64,000 bases of DNA from Ruminococcus turbiniformis (GTDB taxonomy: Bacteria > Bacillota > Clostridia > Lachnospirales > Lachnospiraceae), in NCBI RefSeq assembly GCF_020687545.1, contig NZ_JAJEQX010000005.1, positions 91,871 through 155,870 of the forward strand, in the 5' to 3' direction. The notes beneath the pieces are model-generated. The model made no database searches. It saw nothing but the letters and a program-made list of their open reading frames with translations, and was not told where the DNA came from. The stretch's first letter is position 1, and each line of letters opens with the position of its first letter. Made by a program: the position numbers and the translations under genes. Of this stretch, positions 1 to 8,640 are shown piece by piece.

Positions 1-542
1 ATAAAATGAATACGTTCGGTTCCGCGCTGGCGGAGGCGGCCTTTCTTACAGGTGTTGAGAAAAACAGTGATGTCGTTGCAATGACAAGCTATGCTCCTCT
101 GTTTGCCATGAGTGAGGGAATGCAGTGGTCTCACAATCTGATCTGGTTTAACCCGGAATACATCTTAAAAACACCAAACTATTTTGTTCAGCAGATGTTT
201 GCGGCGCACATTGGAGAGAACGTGATTGACTATAAGGGGATGCTTCCGGAAGGTGTTTATCTGTCAGTGACGGCCGATAAAAACAGATATTATGTAAAGA
301 TTGTCAATACCGGAGATGGTGACGCAAATATCCGAATTGATTTCGATGAAAAGATTAAAGGGCAGGTTTCCTGTACCAGTATGCACAGTGACGATCTGGA
401 ATGCGCCAATGAACTGACCTTTACAGGGACACCGGTCTATCGTATTACGCCGGAAACATATGAGCTGCTGTGCAAAGACCACGTACTTGAGGTCCTTCTT
501 TCGTCTCACAGTATAAATGTGTATGAGATAAGTAAACTGTAA
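1..542 (+). CDS. Alpha-L-arabinofuranosidase (GH51), C-terminal part
   Basis: This reading frame is open to the left edge, so only the last 180 or so residues of a larger gene are visible. The segment carries the GH51 C-terminal signature: an Ala/Phe-rich helix followed by VVAMTSYAPLFA and, shortly after, an HNLIWFN motif. A beta-sandwich tail of the type that follows the catalytic barrel comes next. Members release terminal arabinofuranose from arabinan, arabinoxylan or oligosaccharides, usually in the cytoplasm. The catalytic glutamates lie upstream of the window and cannot be checked. The stop is 18 bases before the likely start of a GPH-type symporter, so the two are probably co-transcribed. 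Family assignment is fairly sure; the exact substrate is inferred. Confidence 0.82.
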   Translation, partial: KMNTFGSALAEAAFLTGVEKNSDVVAMTSYAPLFAMSEGMQWSHNLIWFNPEYILKTPNYFVQQMFAAHIGENVIDYKGMLPEGVYLSVTADKNRYYVKIVNTGDGDANIRIDFDEKIKGQVSCTSMHSDDLECANELTFTGTPVYRITPETYELLCKDHVLEVLLSSHSINVYEISKL

Positions 543-560
543 AGGCAGGTGAAAGAGTAT

Positions 561-1883
561 ATGAACAATTCGAAAATAAAGGGAAAATATGCGTATGCGC
601 TTGGAATGATTTCCTACAATGCAGAATATCTTGTTGTTTCATATTTGAGTTATGCACTTACGAACAGTTATGGACTTAGCGCTATAATTTCAGGAAGTAT
701 TTTCCTGTTCAGCAGGCTGTTTGACGGAGTTACAGATGTAATTGCGGGTATTGTCATAGACCGCCTGAATCCTAAAATGGGCAAAGCCAGAGTTTATGAT
801 CTGCTTCATGTTCCGCTATGGGTGTGTCTGGTACTTGTATTCAGTGTCCCTGACGTAGGACTTACTGCAAAAATTATATGGGTTTTTGTGTTCTACAATC
901 TGCTTCAGTCCGGAATTGCTACCTTTATGAATATAGCAGAGCCGCTTCGTTTACAGCGGAGTTTTCGTGAAGACGCGCGCGTGCAGGTAATGAAAATAAC
1001 TTCCATGGCTTCAACACTTTTTTCATTTCTGGTCAGCTTCACGCTCCCTGTACTGATCGACAGGTTCGCGTCCCGGCCGCACGGGTGGACGATTATAAGT
1101 ATGATATTTGCAGTTCCTTTCGCAATCTGCGGACTGTGCCGTTTCTTCCTCCTGCCTGAGCTTCCGGAGGAACAGAATTCAGAAGAAAAGAAAGAAAAAA
1201 TTACTCTGTTCGACAGCCTGAAAGCGCTTTTTCAGAACAAATACGCTCTCCTGTACGGCGGTGTAATGATATGCTGGGCAATGTATAATACGATGAGTGC
1301 CGGAAATATGACATACTATTTCCAGTTCGTTTATGGAGACATTAAAGCGCAGAGTATCATGTCCTTCCCGACACTGTTCACACTGATTTTTATTGCTGTA
1401 ATACCCAAATTTATAGAAAAGGGCGGCAAGGTAAATACTTTAAGAATCGGATTATTTATGGCGATGATCTGCCAGGCGGCAAAACTGCTTATGCCTACAA
1501 ATATAGTATGGCTTGTACTGATGCAGTTTGTCTCTACATGCGGCATTATGGCGCTGAGCTTTATGAAACCGCTTATGACAATCGACTGTATGACATACGG
1601 CAAATGGAAAACAGGTAATTCCGTCGAGGCGGCATATTCCACAGTCAACAGTCTTTCTGACAAACTTGGGCTTGGCTTGGGGAGCTTCGCGCTGGGGGCA
1701 ATTCTTGAACTGGGCGGTTATGACGGAATGCAGGCTGTACAGAGCGCTTCAGCTGTTTTTACCATCAAAATGCTCTTTACGTTGATTCCTGCAGCCCTTA
1801 TGGCGATTGGGCTTCTCTGCCTTGCATTCTATAACCTTGAAAAGAGACTGCCTCAGATAGAAAAAGAACTGAAAGAAAAATAA
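561..1883 (+). CDS. GPH-family sugar:cation symporter (MFS)
   Basis: A 440-residue, strongly hydrophobic protein with about 12 predicted membrane segments and a charged central loop near residues 200-215 (EEQNSEEKKEK). The motif FDGVTDVIAG near residue 55 is the typical signature of glycoside-pentoside-hexuronide:cation symporters (the melibiose/xyloside carrier group). ATG at 561 is preferred: AGGTG lies at a usable distance upstream, whereas the in-frame GTG at 549 has no well-placed ribosome binding site. It follows the arabinofuranosidase closely, which suggests import of arabinosides or similar pentosides. A bidirectional terminator follows. The substrate is inferred from context only. 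Confidence 0.85.
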   Translation: MNNSKIKGKYAYALGMISYNAEYLVVSYLSYALTNSYGLSAIISGSIFLFSRLFDGVTDVIAGIVIDRLNPKMGKARVYDLLHVPLWVCLVLVFSVPDVGLTAKIIWVFVFYNLLQSGIATFMNIAEPLRLQRSFREDARVQVMKITSMASTLFSFLVSFTLPVLIDRFASRPHGWTIISMIFAVPFAICGLCRFFLLPELPEEQNSEEKKEKITLFDSLKALFQNKYALLYGGVMICWAMYNTMSAGNMTYYFQFVYGDIKAQSIMSFPTLFTLIFIAVIPKFIEKGGKVNTLRIGLFMAMICQAAKLLMPTNIVWLVLMQFVSTCGIMALSFMKPLMTIDCMTYGKWKTGNSVEAAYSTVNSLSDKLGLGLGSFALGAILELGGYDGMQAVQSASAVFTIKMLFTLIPAALMAIGLLCLAFYNLEKRLPQIEKELKEK

Positions 1884-1887
1884 ACGG

Positions 1888-1936
1888 AAAGAGAAAGCTC
1901 TGTCAGTCTGGTATTATATCAGTCTGTCAGGGCTTT
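1888..1936. terminator. Bidirectional terminator between convergent symporter and AraC genes
   Basis: AAAGCTCTGTCAG pairs with CTGTCAGGGCTTT across a loop of about 17 bases. It is T-rich on the plus side and A-rich on the other side, as expected for a shared terminator between convergent genes. The stem has two imperfect positions. Confidence 0.6.
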
Positions 1937-1937
1937 T

Positions 1938-3041
1938 TCATGTAAAAGGAGTCGGTACGGGTTCTTTTTGGAGTTCCTTTCTGTCAGACTTGCGCAGTCT
2001 GTACTGCCTGGGCGTCATCTGACAGTATTTTTTAAATTCCTTATAAAATTGAGTGGAATTATGAAAGCCGACAGACCCGGCAATCTCATTGATATTCCGG
2101 TCGCTGGACATCAGCAGTTCAGCGGCCTTTTTTATACAGATATAAGAACCGTAGTCATGGATGCTCAGCCCGGTGTACTGTCTGACAATTTTATAGAGAT
2201 TGTCCCCGGAATAGTTGAAATGCGCTTCCAGATCGGAGCGGGTCACTTTCCGGTCGGAGGACAGCATATAGTCACGGATGCTGTAAAAAAGCTCCTGTTC
2301 TTTTGCTGTGCCGGAGGCGGCGGGAGTGTTGCTGAATTTTGTATCGTCAAACAATTCCATCATGAGATGACTGGAAAAGAACGCCAGTTTAAGCGATGCA
2401 CTGTCAGAAGGCGCAGATAATTCCATGATCATTTTTTCAAAAAGGTCGTGGATATGATTCTGTATCCATTCATAACCGTTGGCGGGAATAAAATCAATAT
2501 AGTGCCTTTCTGAGCCGAGATATTCTCTGAGGCGGCTGCAGGCGGGACTGTTTTCCGCAGAGAAATATCTCGGGAAGCTTACAAGTCTCTGCATAAACTC
2601 TCTGCTGATTTTAAAGAATAAAACACGGCAATCTGTATCATATTCCTCCGTATGCAGAACATAAGGACTGACCAGGCAGCATCCGCCGGCTGGATAATAA
2701 TGTCTGTCATGTTCGATATTCTGATAGATTTCGCCATCTATTACAAACAGAAATTCATAGTATTCATGGGAATGCAGAGGGCTCATGCTGTTTGCGTTGA
2801 AAGTGGACAGTACTTTGATTTCTTCTGCAGAGGAAAAGGATGCATAAGAGGTACCGGATATATTATTTTCATAGATGATGAATGCATTATCCGTATGATC
2901 TGCTGAATTCCTTAACTGCAATATCTCGACAGGCCCGGTCATGTCATGGGCGTTTGCCCGGGCGAGTTCGGGTAATTGTGATACTGGAGCGACATCTGCT
3001 TCAAAAGGTGTTTCCGGAATGTTTGAGGAAAGAAAAAACAT
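1938..3041 (-). CDS. AraC-family transcriptional regulator with N-terminal cupin
   Basis: A 367-residue regulator. An N-terminal cupin-like ligand domain contains the SPLHSHEYYEFLFVIDG stretch near residues 85-105. The last 100 or so residues form a double helix-turn-helix, with IKKAAELLMSSDRNINEIA and GFHNSTQFYKEFKKY typical of AraC/XylS. The ATG has GAGAGG just upstream on the minus strand. It is divergent from the GH2 glycosidase gene and convergent with the symporter, so it most likely controls one or both in response to a sugar. The 160-base divergent region holds AT-rich promoter-like sequence. Confidence 0.88.
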   Translation of the reverse strand: MFFLSSNIPETPFEADVAPVSQLPELARANAHDMTGPVEILQLRNSADHTDNAFIIYENNISGTSYASFSSAEEIKVLSTFNANSMSPLHSHEYYEFLFVIDGEIYQNIEHDRHYYPAGGCCLVSPYVLHTEEYDTDCRVLFFKISREFMQRLVSFPRYFSAENSPACSRLREYLGSERHYIDFIPANGYEWIQNHIHDLFEKMIMELSAPSDSASLKLAFFSSHLMMELFDDTKFSNTPAASGTAKEQELFYSIRDYMLSSDRKVTRSDLEAHFNYSGDNLYKIVRQYTGLSIHDYGSYICIKKAAELLMSSDRNINEIAGSVGFHNSTQFYKEFKKYCQMTPRQYRLRKSDRKELQKEPVPTPFT

Positions 3042-3160
3042 AGGACCTCTCTTTCTTGAAAATGATATAAATTGTGGTATAAATCTATTGTTATGGACAT
3101 TTTATATCGGATTTAAATGTACTAATATGAATATAGCAAAAAAATTACAAGTATTCAATA

Positions 3161-3183
3161 TTGCGACCGGAGAGAGGTCGCAA
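3161..3183 (+). promoter_or_regulatory. Leader hairpin just upstream of the GH2 ribosome binding site
   Basis: TTGCGACC and GGTCGCAA form a perfect 8-bp stem around a ggagaga loop. It ends four bases before the true ribosome binding site GGAAAGGAG. No T-run follows, so it is not a terminator; a role in mRNA stability or translation is possible. Confidence 0.5.
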
Positions 3184-3202
3184 CCGGAAAGGAGCGGCTA
3201 CA

Positions 3203-5698
3203 ATGGAAAAAAGACTTTTTAATCAGGGATGGACAGTGAGTGCCGGCGATGGAAGTTCGCTGGCAGCGTTAATTGGCGGCGCGGCGGATCCGCCGAAGCA
3301 GATCACTCTTCCACATGATCATCTGGTAGAAATTCCACGCAACCCGCAGGAACCAAACGGCCCGGGAAATGGGTTCTTCCACGAAGAAGATATGGTATAT
3401 AATACAGTATTAAATCTGGATGAAAGTGCGGCAGGCAAACGGATATGGATGGAATTTGAGGCCGTATACCAGAATGCGTTTGTTTATGTGAACAATGCAT
3501 TTGCGGGCAAATGCGCCTATGGCTACAGCAATTTCTATCTGGACATTACGGACTATGTGAAAATCGGACAGCCCAATCCGGTAAAAGTGGTTGTGAAGAA
3601 CGGTGTTCCCAGCGGAAGGTGGTACACAGGCGGAGGAATTTACCGCGATGTAAATCTTATGATTGCCGATCCTGTCCACATCATGCCGGACGGGGTTTTC
3701 GTCAGGACGGAAAACGCAGATACCGATATAGCGGAGATTGCCGTATGTACAGAGGTGGCAAATGATGAGGCGTCCATGAAAAGCATTGTCCTGAAAGCAA
3801 AGATTTTTGATAAGGACGGAAATCTCGCGGCTGAGGGAAACATGCCGGCGACTTTGAGAGGCAACACTGCTGATACATATAAGCTGAGGCTCTTTGTAAA
3901 AAGTCCGAAGCTCTGGGATGCAGAAAACCCGAATCTGTATACATATGAAGTATCCGTATGCGGGGAAGACGGGGAAGATACAGTACTCGATACAGAGAGC
4001 GGAACATTCGGTATCAGAAAAATGCAGCTTGACCCGGTAAATGGCCTGCGCATAAATGGCAGGACCGTAAAACTCAGAGGCGGATGTATCCATCATGACA
4101 ACGGAATCATCGGGACAAGGGAATTTACCTTCGCGGCAGAAGAACGGATCCGGACGCTGAAGGAGGCAGGATTCAACGCTGTCAGAAGCTCTCACTACCC
4201 CATGAGCAGAAAACTGCTCGAAGCCTGTGATAAATACGGTATGTATGTCATGGATGAGTACGCGGATGTGTGGACATCCTCAAAGGTTGCGTATGACTAC
4301 AGTATGCATATGACCGAGTGGTGGGAACATGACATTGCCAGCCTTGTGAGAAAAGATAAAAATCATCCGTGTGTAATTATGTATTCTATCGGAAATGAAA
4401 TTCCTGAAGTGGGCAATAAAATCGATGCCGGCTGGGGGAAAAAGATTGCTGACCGGATCCGCGAACTGGATCCCACGAGATATGTGACAAACTGCATGAA
4501 TCTGCTGCTTGCAGGGATGGACATGCTGGCGCAGATGTTTTCCGGTGCCCGGGGGCAGGAAGCAGAAGCAGGAGCGGATCAGCCGTCAGGTGAGATCAAT
4601 TCCATGATGAATAATATGGGAGACGTTATGGCGCAGCTGATGCAGAGCCCGATGCTGGCAAAGGCTACAGAGGAGGCTGCTTCGCAGGTGGATATCGTAG
4701 GTTACAATTACGCGCTGGGAAGATATGAACCGGGGGGAAACGAGTATCCGAACAGAATCATTGTAGGCTCTGAGACAAACCCGCCGGATCTTGATAAGAA
4801 CTGGGAGGCAGTGGAGAGGCTTCCCTATGTGATCGGCGATTTCGACTGGACAGCCTGGGATTATCTCGGGGAGAACGGCATCGGCGGATATACATACGGC
4901 GATGATGCCGCGAATCCGATGGGGGCGATGTACTCCCCGTATCCGTGGAAAGCAGCCTACTGCGGGGATGTGAACCTGATCGGGGACAGACGCCCTGTAA
5001 GTTACTGGAGAGAAATGATCTGGGGATTCCGCACGGAGCCGTACATTGCGGTTCAGCCGCCTGAGCATTACGGCGAGACAAAGCACGGTTCCCAGTGGTG
5101 CTTCTCCGATGCATACAGAAGCTGGAACCATAAGGAATATACAGGGAAGGAGATTGCAGTTGAAGTTTATGCGGCAGCCGATGAGGTAGAACTTCTCGTA
5201 AACGGAAAGTCCGTCGACAGAAAGAGGACCGGAGAGCCGCATAAGTATATGGCAGTATTTGACACCATATACGAGCCGGGCCGGGTCGAGGCGGTTGCAT
5301 ACAAAAACGGTGTGGAGACAGGCCGCGACGTTCTGACCACAGCAGGGGATGACGTGAAACTTGCAATCGATGTCAGGACTTTGGCGGGCACAGAGGCCGA
5401 TGCAAAACTTCCGGCAGACGGTACGGATATCGCCTATGTGGATGTGTCTGTCGTCGATGAAAACGGAGTTCTGAATATGGACAGAAAAATGAAAGTGTCC
5501 GTATCCGTTGAAGGGCCGGGAGAAGTGATCGGGTACGGCTCCGCGGATCCGAAGAGCGGGGAAAACTATTACGATATGGAAGCCATGACGTATGAAGGCC
5601 GTATCCGCGCGGCAGTCAGAGCCAAGGGAGAAGGGCTTGTCAAAGTGACGTTCCGGGCAGAAGAAAAGAGTTACAGTGTGACGATTACAGCAGAATAA
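3203..5698 (+). CDS. GH2 family beta-galactosidase / beta-glycosidase
   Basis: An 831-residue family 2 glycoside hydrolase with the usual order: N-terminal jelly-roll sugar-binding domain, immunoglobulin-like domain, TIM barrel, then C-terminal beta-sandwich domains. Visible landmarks are LRGGCIHHDNG, NAVRSSHYPMS, the acid/base Glu399 in SIGNEIPE, and the nucleophile Glu524 in IVGSETNPPD. A Met/Gln/Gly-rich insert of about 70 residues sits between them. There is no signal peptide, so it is cytoplasmic. ATG at 3203 is chosen because GGAAAGGAG lies 7 bases upstream; an in-frame TTG farther up falls inside a hairpin. It is divergent from an AraC regulator. It could equally be a beta-glucuronidase or beta-galactofuranosidase. 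Confidence 0.88.
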   Translation: MEKRLFNQGWTVSAGDGSSLAALIGGAADPPKQITLPHDHLVEIPRNPQEPNGPGNGFFHEEDMVYNTVLNLDESAAGKRIWMEFEAVYQNAFVYVNNAFAGKCAYGYSNFYLDITDYVKIGQPNPVKVVVKNGVPSGRWYTGGGIYRDVNLMIADPVHIMPDGVFVRTENADTDIAEIAVCTEVANDEASMKSIVLKAKIFDKDGNLAAEGNMPATLRGNTADTYKLRLFVKSPKLWDAENPNLYTYEVSVCGEDGEDTVLDTESGTFGIRKMQLDPVNGLRINGRTVKLRGGCIHHDNGIIGTREFTFAAEERIRTLKEAGFNAVRSSHYPMSRKLLEACDKYGMYVMDEYADVWTSSKVAYDYSMHMTEWWEHDIASLVRKDKNHPCVIMYSIGNEIPEVGNKIDAGWGKKIADRIRELDPTRYVTNCMNLLLAGMDMLAQMFSGARGQEAEAGADQPSGEINSMMNNMGDVMAQLMQSPMLAKATEEAASQVDIVGYNYALGRYEPGGNEYPNRIIVGSETNPPDLDKNWEAVERLPYVIGDFDWTAWDYLGENGIGGYTYGDDAANPMGAMYSPYPWKAAYCGDVNLIGDRRPVSYWREMIWGFRTEPYIAVQPPEHYGETKHGSQWCFSDAYRSWNHKEYTGKEIAVEVYAAADEVELLVNGKSVDRKRTGEPHKYMAVFDTIYEPGRVEAVAYKNGVETGRDVLTTAGDDVKLAIDVRTLAGTEADAKLPADGTDIAYVDVSVVDENGVLNMDRKMKVSVSVEGPGEVIGYGSADPKSGENYYDMEAMTYEGRIRAAVRAKGEGLVKVTFRAEEKSYSVTITAE

Positions 5699-5848
5699 AT
5701 GAAACGCAGGCTTTATAAAATTGTCTGAATACAACAAAAAAACTTTTGAATTTTCAGAATTGTTTTACTTTTCTTTTGCACATCCATCTGCTATGATGAA
5801 ATTACAGAGAGGAATCATTTTTCAACAGCAGATCAGGGGGTGAAAGTT

Positions 5849-6643
5849 ATGTCAGAATTCCATCAGAATGATTCCGGAAATTCGGAGAGAAAAACCGCAA
5901 AGTGGATGCTCCCGGCGGTAGTTATCATTGCCGTCCTTGCCGTCGGTATCCTTGCCTTTCTGGCAGGCATGAGATTCGCCGACAGCAGAGACGGCAGCGG
6001 GAGCCGGATGGCGGCAAAGAGTGAAGAAGTAAAGAGCGAAGAGATTGAAGCAAAAGGAGAGGATGTGGAGGAAGTTCAGGCAGAGACGGAGGAAACAGGT
6101 GAAAGTCCGGCGCAGACAGAAGATGTAACTGCGGCATCAGAGACGCAGGAAACGAAAACTCAGGAAGTGGATACGGCGGAAACACATGAAGATTTTACAG
6201 GTGAAAATTTTTATATAGCGCCGGCTGCGGGAGGCTACAGGTGTCTGGATATGAGTGTCTCTGAAGGAAACGAAATGCTGATGCTCGGTGTGGAACCCCA
6301 GGGGAATGAACAGTTTGTATTTTATTTAATGCGTTATACTCTCCCGGTAGAAAACGGGCAGATTGCAGAGGGTACATTTTCAGTTGAACCGATCTTTTTA
6401 AGAAGCATGGCTCACTACACAGGCGATGGCATATACGAATTTGACGATGGAAACAGTCATATTTATTTCAGAATCTCACGGGCACAGGATGGAAATTCAT
6501 CCTCTTACGGGCAGCTTGAAGTTTATGGTTTTGATTCTTTATATGACCCGGCACAATTTGAAAATCCTGTTTCCTATAACGGAATGACAGGAAATGTTTT
6601 TTCTCTTTCAGACCTGATCGAACCGTGGGGCGGATTAAGTTAA
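5849..6643 (+). CDS. Membrane-anchored protein of unknown function with acidic linker
   Basis: A 264-residue protein. A short cytoplasmic N-terminus is followed by one membrane segment (about residues 18-38, PAVVIIAVLAVGILAFLAGM) and a long Glu/Thr-rich linker (about residues 55-115). The C-terminal globular region of about 130 residues looks beta-rich and aromatic. This is the layout of an exported, tethered sensor or stalk protein. ATG at 5849 is chosen over GTG 5840 because AGGGGG sits 8 bases upstream of it. It is monocistronic: promoter-like AT-rich sequence lies upstream and a strong terminator downstream. I do not recognise the family. Confidence 0.7.
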   Translation: MSEFHQNDSGNSERKTAKWMLPAVVIIAVLAVGILAFLAGMRFADSRDGSGSRMAAKSEEVKSEEIEAKGEDVEEVQAETEETGESPAQTEDVTAASETQETKTQEVDTAETHEDFTGENFYIAPAAGGYRCLDMSVSEGNEMLMLGVEPQGNEQFVFYLMRYTLPVENGQIAEGTFSVEPIFLRSMAHYTGDGIYEFDDGNSHIYFRISRAQDGNSSSYGQLEVYGFDSLYDPAQFENPVSYNGMTGNVFSLSDLIEPWGGLS

Positions 6644-6650
6644 ATGAAAC

Positions 6651-6702
6651 AGCCATCCGAATGGAAAATCTGACTTCCATTCGGATGGCTGCCGCCTTTT
6701 AC
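6651..6702. terminator. Strong hairpin terminator between convergent genes
   Basis: AGCCATCCGAATGGAA and TTCCATTCGGATGGCT are perfect 16-bp complements around an 8-base loop. The plus strand continues with GCCGCCTTTT. The structure can serve both the plus-strand unknown gene and the minus-strand proB, which ends about 65 bases away. Confidence 0.8.
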
Positions 6703-6756
6703 CGAGTCCTGCAGCAGAACCGTAGTTTAAACGTGAATTCAGAAATTCCACGCAAT

Positions 6757-7554
6757 TCAGATCCTCCCCGTAAAGAGCGTTCCCGCTTTTCCGCCCTTTA
6801 CGATATCATAGAGCGCCTCCGGGCGCTTTCCGTTTGTCACGATTGTGTCAATGCCCTGGGAGGTGGCGAGCTGCGCGGCCTGAAGTTTTGTGCGCATGCC
6901 GCCGGTGCCTCTGCGGGAGCCGGCGCCCCCTGCGAGAGAGTAGACGCTCTCGTCGATCCGGTCAATCTGCTCGATCAGCTTCGCGTTCGGATGGAGACGG
7001 GGGTCGCTGTCAAAGAACCCGTCGATATCCGAGAGGATGACGAGCCGCTTCGCCCGGCAGAGAACTGCCACAACGGAGGAGAGCATGTCATTGTCGCCGA
7101 ACAGCCTGTCCTCGGACTCAATTTCCTTGTAGCTTACAGAGTCGTTTTCATTGACGATCGGGATCACGCCCATCTCGAGAAGGGCGTTGAATGTATTGGT
7201 CAGGTTTTCTTTCTTCTCCTCCTCTTCGATATCCTCCGCGTTCAGAAGAATCTGAGCGACTGTCTTGTCGTAATCTCCGAAAAATTTATCATAAAGGTAC
7301 ATCAGGCTGCACTGTCCCACAGCGGCCGCGGCCTGTTTCATACGCATGCTGTCCGGCCTTCCCTGCATGTTCAGCTTGTTTCTGCCGACGGCGATGGCCC
7401 CGGATGAGACGAGGATGACCTCGTACCCCATGTTCTGGATGTCTGCCAGCGTGCAGACAAGCCGGTCCGTGGCGCGCAGGTCACTTTTGCCCGCGTCGTT
7501 TGTGAGAGTGGATGTACCTACTTTTACTACGATTCTGTTATTATAAAGTCCCAT
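6757..7554 (-). CDS. proB: Glutamate 5-kinase, short form without PUA domain
   Basis: A 265-residue amino-acid kinase that phosphorylates glutamate to gamma-glutamyl phosphate, the first step of proline synthesis. Motifs in order: VVKVGTSTLT at the N-terminus, VSSGAIAVGRNKL, VNENDSV, FGDNDMLSSVVA, ILSDIDGFFDSDP and GTGGMRTKLQAA. It lacks the C-terminal PUA domain of the roughly 370-residue enterobacterial type, as in many Firmicutes. ATG at 7554 is preferred over an upstream start because AAAGGAG lies 6-7 bases before it. proA is not adjacent. It is divergent from a LysR-type regulator; the region between them contains a dyad. Confidence 0.92.
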   Translation of the reverse strand: MGLYNNRIVVKVGTSTLTNDAGKSDLRATDRLVCTLADIQNMGYEVILVSSGAIAVGRNKLNMQGRPDSMRMKQAAAAVGQCSLMYLYDKFFGDYDKTVAQILLNAEDIEEEEKKENLTNTFNALLEMGVIPIVNENDSVSYKEIESEDRLFGDNDMLSSVVAVLCRAKRLVILSDIDGFFDSDPRLHPNAKLIEQIDRIDESVYSLAGGAGSRRGTGGMRTKLQAAQLATSQGIDTIVTNGKRPEALYDIVKGGKAGTLFTGRI

Positions 7555-7630
7555 GATCTGCTCCTTTTGTACTTGATTCATTCACCGGGATATCGTACCA
7601 TAGAATTATAAATTACAAAAGCGAATATTT

Positions 7631-7647
7631 ATCATGCAAAACATGAT
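7631..7647. promoter_or_regulatory. Dyad operator candidate between proB and the LysR gene
   Basis: ATCATG and CATGAT are perfect 6-bp arms separated by CAAAA, in the divergent region 30 bases before the LysR start. This resembles an autoregulatory LysR-type site (T-N11-A). Inference only. Confidence 0.4.
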
Positions 7648-7676
7648 AAAACCAGATGAAAAAGGAGGCAATCCAC

Positions 7677-8594
7677 ATGGATATGAACCTGCAGAAATAT
7701 ATGGCGTTTGTAAAGACGGTGGAGTCGGGGAGTTTTACGAAGGCCGCGGAGCTTCTGAATTATTCCCAGTCCGGGATCAGCCGCATGATCCACGATCTGG
7801 AGAAGGAGTGGAAAGTGACGCTGCTCGAGCGGGGGCGCGGAGGCGTCCGCCTTACGAGTGACGGTCAGCAGCTCCTTCCCTACGCCCAGAATGTGTGCAG
7901 GGAATATGAGAAGCTGCAGGCGCAGGTGGACGGAATCAACGGAATGCAGTCCGGCCTGATCCGCATCGGCACCTTTTCCAGTGTGGCCTCCCAGTGGCTC
8001 CCGAATATTATCAGGGAGTTTCAGAAAGATTATCCGAATATCGATTATGAACTGCTCCTGGGGGACTACAGTGAGATCGAGGAGTGGATATGGAAAGGAA
8101 GAGTAGACTGCGGTTTCCTGCGGCTTCCGGTTCACGGGGAGCTGGAGACGGAATTTCTCGAGCAGGACCGCCTCCTCGTCGTCCTTCCGGAGAATCACCG
8201 GCTTGCCGGATGTGAGAAGTTTCCGGTCAATGCGCTTACAGAAGACCCGTTTATGCTTCTGGAAAAAGGCGCCAGGGCGGAAGTGTCCGATATTTTTGAA
8301 AAATGCGGCCTGACGCCGAAGGTGCATTTTACCACGTGGGATGACTACGCCATCATGGCAATGGTGGAGAGCGGTCTCGGGATCAGCATCCTGCCGGAGC
8401 TGATTTTAAAAAGAGTTCCGTACCGGATCGTGGTCAAAGAGCTGGAGATCCCCGCCTACCGAAGCATCGGGGTCGCTCTTCGGAATAAAAGGTCAGCGCC
8501 TCTGGCGGTGAAGAAATTCCTTGATTATCTGGATTACCGAGCCGGCACTGCCGCATTTTTTCCTCGTAAAACAGGCATTGCTGTGATAAGATAA
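7677..8594 (+). CDS. LysR-family transcriptional regulator
   Basis: A 305-residue regulator with an N-terminal winged helix-turn-helix (about residues 4-62; FVKTVESGSFTKAAELL, then SQSGISRMIHDLEKEW). The effector-binding domain begins near residue 90 with SGLIRIGTFSSVASQWLP. ATG at 7677 has AAAGGAGG 8 bases upstream and is preferred over an earlier in-frame ATG. It is divergent from proB, but proline control is not implied by the sequence. The effector domain belongs to the general CysB-like periplasmic-binding fold. Directly downstream is a broken AAA/PD-(D/E)XK gene. Confidence 0.9.
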   Translation: MDMNLQKYMAFVKTVESGSFTKAAELLNYSQSGISRMIHDLEKEWKVTLLERGRGGVRLTSDGQQLLPYAQNVCREYEKLQAQVDGINGMQSGLIRIGTFSSVASQWLPNIIREFQKDYPNIDYELLLGDYSEIEEWIWKGRVDCGFLRLPVHGELETEFLEQDRLLVVLPENHRLAGCEKFPVNALTEDPFMLLEKGARAEVSDIFEKCGLTPKVHFTTWDDYAIMAMVESGLGISILPELILKRVPYRIVVKELEIPAYRSIGVALRNKRSAPLAVKKFLDYLDYRAGTAAFFPRKTGIAVIR

Positions 8595-8640
8595 AAGTCA
8601 GAAAGTATGTCAGAAAACTCATCAGAAAGGGGGAGGTTTA

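Noticed and set aside
4586..5737. Long open frame on the minus strand opposite the GH2 gene
   Set aside because: It is fully antisense to a gene with clear catalytic motifs, has no ribosome binding site and its predicted protein is rich in Cys/Arg/His without any family resemblance.
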